Origin: Apium graveolens
Taxonomy: Eukaryota > Streptophyta > Magnoliopsida > Apiales > Apiaceae
NCBI RefSeq assembly: GCF_009905375.1
Contig: NC_133655.1
Span: forward strand, 38,087,437 to 38,151,436
DNA: 64,000 nt
Direction: 5' to 3'
A program made the translations under genes and the position numbers. Of this stretch, positions 56,471 through 64,000 are shown one piece after another. The notes under the pieces were generated by a model. That model did not search any database. It was not told the DNA's origin and saw only the letters and a list, made by a program, of their open reading frames with translations. Numbering within the stretch: the first letter of the stretch is position 1; each line of letters opens with the position of its first letter.

Positions 56471-56580
56471 TATAAGGTATTATTCTGAATTTATGATTGC
56501 TAAATTATGATATTAGTAGAATGTTTATGGAACAGATCACAATATGAGTATTGTTATGAGGTTGTAGACATTTAAATAAA
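56471..56580 (+). promoter_or_regulatory. candidate pregenomic promoter (TATA) and poly(A) signal of the endogenous virus
   Basis: TATAAGG at 56471-56477 is followed about 100 bases later by AATAAA at 56575-56580. This TATA-then-AATAAA order upstream of the primer site resembles the terminally redundant pregenomic RNA layout of Caulimoviridae, where the signal is bypassed on the first pass. The assignment rests on position only. Confidence 0.35.
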
Positions 56581-56684
56581 ATATGCTGATTTTTGGATAT
56601 AATCATGTATATAACTGTTTATTATATATCTGTGTGCCTTCCCTCTTTAGGGTTATTAGATATAAAAAACGATCCCCGCGAATC

Positions 56685-56696
56685 TGGTATCAGAGC
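56685..56696 (+). promoter_or_regulatory. primer-binding site (initiator tRNA-Met) of the endogenous virus
   Basis: TGGTATCAGAGC is the exact conserved Caulimoviridae minus-strand primer site. By convention it marks position 1 of the circular genome, so the ORFs that follow are in the expected place. Confidence 0.85.
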
Positions 56697-56716
56697 TAGA
56701 AAATAGGCCGGAAAAA

Positions 56717-56808
56717 ATGAACAGTAAATTACTGTAGCAAAATTTCGGAATGAATAGTAACCGATGAATAGTAAAAAATGAATAGTAATTATGAATAGTA
56801 AAAATTAA
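56717..56808 (+). promoter_or_regulatory. leader with five chained M-N-S micro-ORFs
   Basis: Five short ORFs start at 56717, 56750, 56764, 56778 and 56791. Each begins ATG-AAY-AGT (Met-Asn-Ser) and is 5-6 codons long before its stop. The second and third end in a TGA that overlaps the next ATG (ATGA), so they are chained. Such leaders in this virus family regulate ribosome access by reinitiation or shunting; here that is inferred. Confidence 0.6.
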
Positions 56809-56815
56809 AAATTAA

Positions 56816-56971
56816 ATGAGACCTCCAGCAAAATTACTAAAAAATAAGAATAAAAGTTATAAATCTAAAATAATAGCAAATCTATTAATTTATTTTATAG
56901 TAGAGAATAAAGAAACAAAACAAATGTGTAAGAAAAATCTATATAGACAATTAATATATTTATATAAATAA
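56816..56971 (+). CDS. small basic viral ORF (51 codons)
   Basis: The first ORF of more than a few codons after the leader, starting MRPPAKLLKNK and ending 12 bases before the next ORF. It is lysine-rich with a short hydrophobic stretch (IIANLLIYFIV). Its place between leader and first larger ORF is like the small leading ORF of caulimoviruses, but no homology is claimed. It could be spurious. Confidence 0.35.
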   Translation: MRPPAKLLKNKNKSYKSKIIANLLIYFIVENKETKQMCKKNLYRQLIYLYK

Positions 56972-56983
56972 AATAAATATTAT

Positions 56984-57298
56984 ATGGAAGACTATAAGTT
57001 AGAAAGTATTAAACTAATAGCAGATAAAAATTTTACTTTTAATAAAGATATAAATCAACATATTGAAAGTTGTAAAATAAGTATGCAAATAATAAATGAA
57101 AAATTAGATATTATAGCTAGGTTACGAACAATGTTGAAAGAGAGAGATGAAAAAATTAGAAGACTGGAAGAAGAAAAACTTTTAATAAAACGAGAAAAAT
57201 TTATTAAAGAAACTAATTTAGAAATTCAAATAAAAGAATTAAAAGAAGTATTAACTGAACAATATAAATTAATAGATGATTTAAGGCAAAAAATTTAA
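56984..57298 (+). CDS. viral small coiled-coil ORF (104 aa), unknown function
   Basis: Starts MEDYKLESIK and is almost entirely charged and helical (ARLRTMLKERDEKIRRLEEE, then ...EIQIKELKEVL), predicting a coiled coil. It is intact and separated from the next ORF by 7 bases, an arrangement suited to polycistronic translation. I do not recognise a family. Confidence 0.6.
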   Translation: MEDYKLESIKLIADKNFTFNKDINQHIESCKISMQIINEKLDIIARLRTMLKERDEKIRRLEEEKLLIKREKFIKETNLEIQIKELKEVLTEQYKLIDDLRQKI

Positions 57299-57305
57299 AA
57301 AAAAA

Positions 57306-57563
57306 ATGAATTGGATAGATCCAAATGCAATAACTAGAAATAATAGAAAAATAAAAGAATTAATAAAAAATCAAGAAAAACTAGAAATAGAACTAGATAA
57401 ATTGCAAGAAAGAAAAAATGAAATTGAATGGACAAGAGAAAATACGGATGAAATAATAAGATGTTATCAACAACTTGGAAATATGATAATAACATTTAGA
57501 AATAATAAACTAAGAATTCAAGGACTTAAAAGAATAATTTTATCGAGTAATATAACTGGATAA
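57306..57563 (+). CDS. viral small ORF (85 aa), unknown function
   Basis: Starts MNWIDPNAITRNNRK, with an E/K-rich helical middle (LEIELDKLQERKNEIE) and a more hydrophobic tail. Intact, 17 bases before the movement protein start. Soymovirus-type genomes also carry extra small ORFs beside the movement gene, but I cannot assign it. Confidence 0.6.
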   Translation: MNWIDPNAITRNNRKIKELIKNQEKLEIELDKLQERKNEIEWTRENTDEIIRCYQQLGNMIITFRNNKLRIQGLKRIILSSNITG

Positions 57564-57580
57564 TAATACAGTTTGAAAAA

Positions 57581-58870
57581 ATGTCATTAGAGAAATCAAG
57601 TGAAACACAAGATGTATATTATCAAATGGATGAATACGAAGAAGGAACATCACAAACTCTAAGTTTTAAACCAGATATATATAATCAAATCCAAGGTGAA
57701 ACAGAAGAACTAACAATAAAAAAGATATTCAAAACATCATATTTTGAAAGAAATAAAGAAGTTAGATATATAGCTCAAAAACATGAAAATATAATAGACA
57801 TAGATACAATAAATGGAAAAGCAAAAATAAATTTAATAACAGATGGTTTGATAAAAAAAGAACTATCTAAATTAAAACAAAAAGAAGCAAATAAACTAAA
57901 AAATATTTATTTTGGAGCAATAGAATTTACAATAAAAGCATATTTTCAGAAAAATATTGATACTCCCATACAAATATATGTACTAGACGATAGAATAATA
58001 GGAAATATACAAGATTCATTAATAGCAGTAGTAAAAGGAAACTTAATATATCAGAAATTAAAATTTATTATACAACCTGATTTCAGCATATCATTAAGAG
58101 ATGAAAATAAAGAAAGATCTTTAACATTATATTATAAATTAGATGGAATAAAAATGCAAAAAGGAAGTAAGGTAATTAGTATAGAAACTAAAATAGTATA
58201 TGCTATGACTGGAAACCATCATGTAAAGAAACAAACGGAATTAGGAATAATAGTACCAAAATTATATAATGATATATTAGAAAAAATTGAACATAAAGAA
58301 GAATCTCAAATAACAATCCCAGAAGAATTTACAATAGACTTTAGTAATAGACAAATAATTCCAACACAAAGAATTAAACCAATATTAGAAGGATCTAGAT
58401 TAAGTTTTAGAAGAGAACACAACCCTATAAATTTAGTTAGATCAATGAGTATGACCAGTAGAAAATTAGATTTAATAAAATTACCGTGTTACGAATCAGA
58501 TAAATTAAGAATAAAAACAATAATATTTAATGGAATATTTGCCAAAGAAGTTATAACAGAAATAAATACCGGAGCAACAAAAAGTCAAATACATATAACT
58601 GAAGTTGACTCAAACAAATGTGAGGAAATAGAACCTCAAATAATAACTGAACCAAATAGCTCGAGAGAAACAATAATAACAAAAAGTATAAAATTGAGAT
58701 TAAAAATTTTAGACTTAGAATATAATATAAGCCTAGGAGTAATAGAAAATGACGTTAGTTATCAACTATTATTAGGAATGGATTTCTTAAATGAAATAAA
58801 ATATAATATAACCAATGAAGGAATAGAAATAAATGATCAGAATAAATTAAGATTTATAGACAGAATATGA
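57581..58870 (+). CDS. viral movement protein (30K type) with C-terminal protease-like domain
   Basis: An intact frame of 429 residues. The 30K-superfamily core lies at about residues 105-225 (LDDRIIGNIQDSL, VKGNLIYQKLKF, and a basic/His region near 212-217). Such proteins bind nucleic acid and open plasmodesmata for cell-to-cell spread. The usual caulimovirid movement protein is near 320 residues; this one has an extra C-terminal region. That region contains NTGAT (329-333) and LLLGMDFL (396-403), spaced like the active-site loop and second hydrophobic-Gly motif of retropepsins, with Asn where the catalytic Asp should be. It ends in an ATGA overlap with the next ORF. Confidence 0.8.
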   Translation: MSLEKSSETQDVYYQMDEYEEGTSQTLSFKPDIYNQIQGETEELTIKKIFKTSYFERNKEVRYIAQKHENIIDIDTINGKAKINLITDGLIKKELSKLKQKEANKLKNIYFGAIEFTIKAYFQKNIDTPIQIYVLDDRIIGNIQDSLIAVVKGNLIYQKLKFIIQPDFSISLRDENKERSLTLYYKLDGIKMQKGSKVISIETKIVYAMTGNHHVKKQTELGIIVPKLYNDILEKIEHKEESQITIPEEFTIDFSNRQIIPTQRIKPILEGSRLSFRREHNPINLVRSMSMTSRKLDLIKLPCYESDKLRIKTIIFNGIFAKEVITEINTGATKSQIHITEVDSNKCEEIEPQIITEPNSSRETIITKSIKLRLKILDLEYNISLGVIENDVSYQLLLGMDFLNEIKYNITNEGIEINDQNKLRFIDRI

Positions 58871-59091
58871 ACCCTGAAAAGGAAATAAATGAAAAGAAAG
58901 ATGAAATAGAAACTATTAATAGGATAATAAAAGAAACATTAATTATGTCTCAGGAAAAAGAACTACAATACTTAAAAGAAAAAGAAAAACTAGAGGAAGA
59001 AATAAAAGAATTAGAGAAAATAAAAGGTAAGAAAAGAAAAATATGGATAATTAAAGGAGAATGGAGAAAACGAGCCTATAAATATGAATAA
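58867..59091 (+). CDS. viral coiled-coil ORF (74 aa)
   Basis: Starts in the ATGA overlap with the movement protein stop. Almost wholly Glu/Lys heptads (EKELQYLKEKEKLEEEIKEL) ending in a basic WIIKGEWRKRAYKYE tail. Its place after the movement gene is that of ORF II in caulimovirus-type genomes, but there is no sequence basis for an insect-transmission role. Confidence 0.6.
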   Translation: MNPEKEINEKKDEIETINRIIKETLIMSQEKELQYLKEKEKLEEEIKELEKIKGKKRKIWIIKGEWRKRAYKYE

Positions 59092-59479
59092 TACTGAAAA
59101 CCAAATAAAAGATATTTGGAACGAAATATTTATAAAGGAAAGTTTAAACGCTATATTAAAAAAGATGGAAGAAAATCAAGAAATTAGTAGAAAGATAATT
59201 AAGGAAGAAATAACAGCGTTATGGAATATATCAGAAATCCCAATCTTTAAACAAATATTAGATAAATTAACCATTATACAAAATAGTTTAGAACAAAATA
59301 AAGAAAAGAAAATAATTAAAGATGAAACAGAAGAACCAGAACTAGTACCTATAACAGTAATAGGAAGAACTAAAGAACCTATATTAATGGATATAAGCAA
59401 AGCAAAACCGAAAATAACTATAGGCGTTAAAAGAACAATAAATGGTTTAGCAGAGCTTCATAAATCAGGAAAATTTTAG
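59084..59479 (+). CDS. viral virion-associated-protein-like ORF (131 aa)
   Basis: Overlaps the previous ORF by 8 bases and ends 4 bases before the coat protein start. The N-terminal half is helical and coiled-coil-like (ILKKMEENQEISRKIIKEEI). The C-terminal third is basic with Pro (KAKPKITIGVKRTINGL). Position and layout (N-terminal helix, C-terminal basic region just before the coat gene) match the virion-associated protein of caulimoviruses, which binds DNA and links virions to movement tubules. This is by analogy. Confidence 0.5.
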   Translation: MNNTENQIKDIWNEIFIKESLNAILKKMEENQEISRKIIKEEITALWNISEIPIFKQILDKLTIIQNSLEQNKEKKIIKDETEEPELVPITVIGRTKEPILMDISKAKPKITIGVKRTINGLAELHKSGKF

Positions 59480-59483
59480 GAAA

Positions 59484-61389
59484 ATGTCTATAACAGAACA
59501 TAGTGCTATAACATTTCTTAAAAAACATGGAAAAGAGTTACTGGAAAAAGAAAGACAAAAATATGAACCTATAAAACAAGAAATAAGAGAAGATGAACTA
59601 AAAGAATTAAGAAAAGAAAATGCTAAATTAAAAACTAAAACTAATATAGAATGGTTAAATAAATATAAATTTTATAAAAAAAAAATATAAAACCCAAAAG
59701 AAAGAATTAAAAGAAACAAAGTTAGAAGTAATAAGTGTATTAAAAGAAATAGATAATTTAAAAAATGAGATTAATCAATTAAAAATAGAATTAAAAGGAA
59801 AGGAAATTATTAAGTCTGACGATAGTAATCCAGAAACAAACAAAGAACAAGATGAGAGCAGTAATACAAGTACATCAGATAGTAATCTAGGAGAAGAAGG
59901 ATTAAATTACTTAGAGGAATCAGATAATGAGGAAAAGGAAATAGTAATAAAAGAAAATAAAGAAATATTAGAAGCCCTCGGAAAAACCGTAAATGCAATA
60001 ATAACAAATGAAGAGAAAAGCGATGAAAGTGATATAGAAGAAAGAGAAACTTCACATAAACAAACAAATTATGAAACCGAATCAGATAATATAATGGATA
60101 ACGATGCATACCCAGAAGAAGAAATAGAAGATCATATAATAACTAAAAATAATATTAAAATGCCAGGAAATATACCTATAGGACAACAAAATGAAGTACA
60201 AGATTTCATAGGATCAATACACCAAGGAATAAATATAAATGGATATTTTCTAGATTTAGATAATGTCTACGACGATCAAGAAATAAGTAGAAGAATAAAA
60301 GACTGGAATTTAGGGATGTATATAGCCTTAATGAATTCAAAAAATATAGAAGATCTGGATTATGTTTTTGAACTAATATCAAAAACAATTATAGGAAAAG
60401 CAGCATTTTGGTTAGAAAATATTATTTATGAATTAAAGGGACAAGTAAGAACGTATGCTAGAAGCTGGAAAGATACGTTAAACGCATTTGATATATTATT
60501 AAAAAGAGAATTTCGAGGAGAAAGATGGTTTGTAGCTCAAGAAAATATAACAGTAGAAAGAAAATTAGAAATAACAATGTATCTAAATAATATGAAATGT
60601 TGTAGGATTAGTAAATTACCAGAATATACTATAAGTTTTACTAAATTCTTTTATGAAGCTAAGTTTTTACCTAATGAAAGCTTAGCATATCAACAACTGT
60701 ATTATGATCATCTACCTTCACCTTATAATACCGAAATAACTAAAGAATATAATAATCTAGAACCTAAAGAAAATACATTAGGAGAAAGAATTAGATTATT
60801 AAGAGCATATTTAACTCAAAAATGTGAAGAATATAGAATTCAACAGAAAATTAAAAAGGATAAAAAACAAGGATGAAGAGAAATCTGTAATTTTACGGAG
60901 AAAAAATTAATATTTGGATGTGATAATCAAGATTATAAAACTAGAAAGAAGTATAGGAAATATAGGAAACTAGATTATAATAATCAAAATGAATATTATA
61001 GAAAACAAAATAAAACCTATAGACCTTATAAACCATTTAATCGAAGATTTAAAAGAAGAAAATTTAAAAAATATAGAAATACTCCTGAAAATAGAAAGAG
61101 ATTTAGATATAAGAGAAAGTTTAGAAAAAGAAATAAAACAAAAATAGCAGATTGTAAATGTTGGAATTGTAATGAAAAGGGACATTATGCAAATAAGTGT
61201 CCTAAATTACAGCAAAAAGGAGTAAAATACATAGATACCACCGAATTAATAATGAAACTAGAATACATAAGAGAAGATAATAATAACTGGTATGATGAAG
61301 AAGTATTCTATATAAGTGAAACAGAACCAGAAGAAATAAATTATATAAATGAAAATGATAGTAATAATGAAAGTTTAACTACTGAATAG
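59484..61389 (+). pseudogene. viral coat protein gene, one frame break and one internal TGA
   Basis: Starts at 59484. The frame is lost at a run of ten A at 59676-59685, where the first 68 codons run into TAA. The downstream frame, one base forward, is open until a TGA at 60874-60876 and then again to TAG at 61387. The layout is that of a caulimovirid capsid precursor: a highly acidic N-terminal extension (about 59820-60120), a central shell domain (about 60200-60800), a Lys/Arg-rich region and a CCHC zinc knuckle (CWNCNEKGHYANKC, 61159-61200), then an acidic tail. Homopolymer indels can be sequencing errors, so the first break needs confirmation. Confidence 0.75.
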
Positions 61390-61395
61390 AATAAA

Positions 61396-63255
61396 ATGGT
61401 AGCTATATATATTGAAGCACAGGTAGAATATAAACCTACGAAATATATAAAACAAAAGATATTCATAGATAGTGGAGCAGATATTTGTTTAGCTAAAGAA
61501 GAAGTATTTACTCAACACAAATGGAAGCATACAAAAAATAGAATAATAGTAACAGGATTCAATAACCATAAAAAAGAGATATATATAATAGCAGAAAATG
61601 TAAGATTTATATTAGGAAAAATAAGATTTAGGTTACCTATAATATACCAAGAAAATAATATGAAACAACAAATGTTACTAGGAAATAACTTTTTAGATTC
61701 TTTTAAAACTCAAATAATAAAACAAGATAGGATAAGTTTGTTAACACCTTGCGAAAAATGGATAGTATTAAAAAGAATAATACCTGTAAAATCAATAGAA
61801 ATAAGTAATATTAAAGCAGAAAGAAAAATAAATTTAGAACTATTAAAACAAAAATATTTAAAGGTCTTAAAAATAAATTTTGGAGAACATCCAATGAAGT
61901 TATGGGAAAAAGAAAAAATATATGCTGAAATAAAACTAATAAACCCTAATGATATAATTAGAAACAGACCAATAAGATATAGTCCAACAGATCAAAAGGA
62001 GTTAGGAGTTCAAATAAAAGAATTATTAGACTTAGGACTAATACAAGAAAGTAAAAGTCCGCATAGTAGCCCAGCGTTTTTAGTAAGAAATCATAATGAA
62101 GTAAAAAGAGGAAAAGCTAGAATGGTAATAGACTATCGAGAACTAAATAAAAAGACTATATTTGATGGATATTTTTTACCATATAAAAGAAATTTAATCA
62201 ACCAAACAAGTAATAAAAAATGGTTTAGTAAATTTGATTGTAAAAGTGGATACTGGCAAATAAAATTAACTAAGGAATCTAGATGTTTAACAGCATTTAG
62301 CGTTCCACAAGGACATTATGAATGGATAGTACTACCATTTGGATTAAGAACAGCTCCACAAATATTCCAAAGAAGAATGGATAAAATATTTAGAGAAATG
62401 AATAATTTTATTCTAGTATATATAGACGATATATTAATATTTAGTGATAATTTAACAGATCATTCAAAACATCTAGATATATTTATTCAGACTATTAGAA
62501 AACATGGAATATTATTATCAGAAAAGAAATCAGAAATATTTAAACACAAAATAGAATATTTAGGATATATTATAGACTCTGAAGGAATTCAATTACAAGA
62601 ACATATATCAACAAAAATAAAGAATTTTAAAGAAATTTTAGAAAATAAAAAAGAAGTACAACAATTCTTAGGAATAGTAAATTACGCTTCAGATTATATA
62701 AAAGATTTACCAAAATTAAGAAAACCACTACAAGATTTAATAAAGAAAAATAAAACTTTTGAGTGGAAGGAAGATCATACAAATGCAATAAGAGCATTAA
62801 AAACAAAGGTAGAAAATTTACCTAAACTACGATTACCCAAAGATAGTGATCAGTTAGAACTATTTACAGATGCTAGTGATATAGGATGAGGAGCAGTATT
62901 AGTAGCTTTTGAAAAAGATGATATTGATAAAGAAAACCCTTTAATATGTGGATATGCAGCTGGAACATGGAAACCCAATGAAAAGAATTATCATATTAAT
63001 GAAAAGGAACTATTAGCTGTAAAATTAGGGATTAAAAGATTTCATTATCATTTACTACCTGTAAAATTTGTTGTTAGAACAGATAATACTCAAGTAAGAT
63101 CATTTATATTCAATAAAATTGACCCTTTACCAGAATTAAATAAAAGAAGAAATTGGCAAGCATTTTTTAGTTATTATGATTTTATTGTAAAAAACATATC
63201 AGGTACTAAAAATATTCTTGCAGACTATCTTAGCAGGGAAAATGGAAAGTATTAG
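61396..63255 (+). pseudogene. viral polymerase (protease, reverse transcriptase, RNase H) with one TGA
   Basis: The frame opens at 61396, 6 bases after the coat stop, and reads to TAG at 63253. A single in-frame TGA at 62887-62889 lies in the RNase H domain just after FTDASDIG. The aspartic protease motif IDSGAD is at about 61468-61485, with MLLGNNFL downstream. Reverse transcriptase includes VIDYRELN, FDCKSGYWQI, LPFGLRTAPQIFQ and catalytic YIDD at about 62419. RNase H continues past the stop (NEKELLAV, RTDNTQ) and ends ILADYLSRE. There is no integrase, as expected for Caulimoviridae. The TGA sits where a Trp codon (TGG) is common, consistent with one G-to-A change. Confidence 0.92.
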
Positions 63256-64000
63256 CAGTATTATGATACAGGTGGGAGAAGTAATTCAGAAGATAAAGGA
63301 AAAGAATGACCAGATAAACTTTATTAACGAGGAAATCAGCCAACTCACTACTACTTTAGAAGGAAAACTCAGAATATTAAACAACCTACAAAAAACCCCA
63401 GAAACCTTTGTATCAAGATTAGCCAATACTCCTACTATCAAAACAATAACCATACCAGAAAATACTATCAACACCATTACCCTAAAAGATCGTGTAACCT
63501 TTACCAAAGAATATACCGAGTCCTTTGAAAAAATACAAAAGTACTATGATTATAAAACCAATACTACAATCCTGAGAAATGGGAAATTTGGAAAATACCC
63601 AAGGTATATCTGTAGGGAAAACGCAGATTCAACTGTAGTAAAAAACCTATTACTCTTAGGATTTATTGACAAAATAATGGTAGATGAAACCTTATCAAGT
63701 ATAGCACAACTACCATCAACTATAACACAAAGCCTTCAATCTTACATGAATTCATACGGACCAGGAGGAATTTATGGTATACAGGTTTTTGATGCCTGTA
63801 CTGACTTAACAGGAAAACCCATATTACTCTGTCAAATATTTAAGTATGGCAGGAATACTACTATAGAAGGTGAAAATACTAGCCTAAAGACGGACATGGC
63901 ATGTACAATAGAGCAATTTGGCGACTGGTTGTGTAACAAAAGAGCAATCGGCATAGCAACATTGAAGTCTAAACTTGAAGATATGATACGAGGAGGAAAG
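63242..64000 (+). CDS. viral translational transactivator-like ORF (partial, runs off window)
   Basis: An ATG at 63242, overlapping the polymerase end, opens a frame that stays open for 253 codons to the window edge. Position, directly after pol, is that of the inclusion-body/transactivator gene (ORF VI) of caulimo- and soymoviruses, which promotes reinitiation on the polycistronic RNA. The N-terminus is helical. A later segment (SYGPGGIYGIQVFDACTDL) is the best candidate for the transactivator core. Codon use is richer in C (acc, ctc, ccc) than in the other viral ORFs. The assignment rests mostly on synteny. Confidence 0.6.
   Translation, partial: MESISSIMIQVGEVIQKIKEKNDQINFINEEISQLTTTLEGKLRILNNLQKTPETFVSRLANTPTIKTITIPENTINTITLKDRVTFTKEYTESFEKIQKYYDYKTNTTILRNGKFGKYPRYICRENADSTVVKNLLLLGFIDKIMVDETLSSIAQLPSTITQSLQSYMNSYGPGGIYGIQVFDACTDLTGKPILLCQIFKYGRNTTIEGENTSLKTDMACTIEQFGDWLCNKRAIGIATLKSKLEDMIRGGK

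Noticed and set aside
56685..56696. Reading the tRNA-Met primer site as that of a copia retrotransposon
   Set aside because: No LTR end precedes it, and the ORFs after it are movement protein, coat protein and an integrase-less polymerase, which fit Caulimoviridae.

Overview
This is a window of a plant nuclear genome, most likely a eudicot. It holds one intact, intron-rich host gene, several layers of nested LTR retrotransposons, and the larger part of an endogenous plant pararetrovirus (Caulimoviridae). The intron structure, AT-rich intergenic DNA, Athila-like and Tat-like Ty3/gypsy elements, a tRNA-headed SINE and a class II formin all point to a plant. The family cannot be fixed from the sequence alone; Apiaceae is only a weak guess.

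Layout. 1-2930: a Ty1/copia-like LTR on the minus strand with its primer-binding site and a non-coding internal stretch. It sits inside the 3' end (2931-3752) of a long non-coding LTR family. 3753-9360: intergenic DNA with an Au-like SINE (4378-4607), a TIR element with 'ctccaatag' ends (about 5324-5943) and a possible coiled-coil gene remnant (7283-7864, minus). 9368-21960: a complete class II formin gene with 17 coding exons. I joined them by splice sites, and every phase closes, giving 1467 codons plus stop. 22110-22690: a small TIR element. 24935-25145: a 211-bp near-perfect palindrome with TG...CA ends that adjoins a retrotransposon polypurine tract. 25350-29078 (minus): a large extra ORF of a probable SIRE-type copia element, broken by one stop. 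29925-39144: an Athila-like Ty3/gypsy element lacking its 3' LTR, broken by nonsense mutations and containing a 100-N gap flanked by identical 149-bp copies. 39145-56083: a Tat-like Ty3/gypsy element with both LTRs, a dual RNase H pol and a spliced antisense gene. A 4.17-kb solo LTR with a perfect 5-bp target duplication interrupts that gene. 56084-64000: endogenous caulimovirid sequence. It has a leader with micro-ORFs and a tRNA-Met primer site, three small ORFs, movement protein, two small coiled-coil ORFs, coat protein, polymerase, and the start of a translational-transactivator-like ORF that runs off the window.

How the parts relate. The formin is the only host gene and acts in actin nucleation and elongation. 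The rest is a record of insertions: Athila into the copia-type element, Tat into Athila, and a solo LTR into the antisense gene of Tat. The right-hand halves of the outer elements do not reappear after the Tat element, and the Tat element lacks matching target duplications. The junction at 56083/56084 is therefore a rearrangement, deletion or assembly join. The points most worth following up are the Tat antisense transcription unit, the nearly intact virus copy (two in-frame TGA codons and one homopolymer frame break in about 7 kb), a degenerate protease-like fold fused to its movement protein, and a chain of five M-N-S micro-ORFs in its leader.
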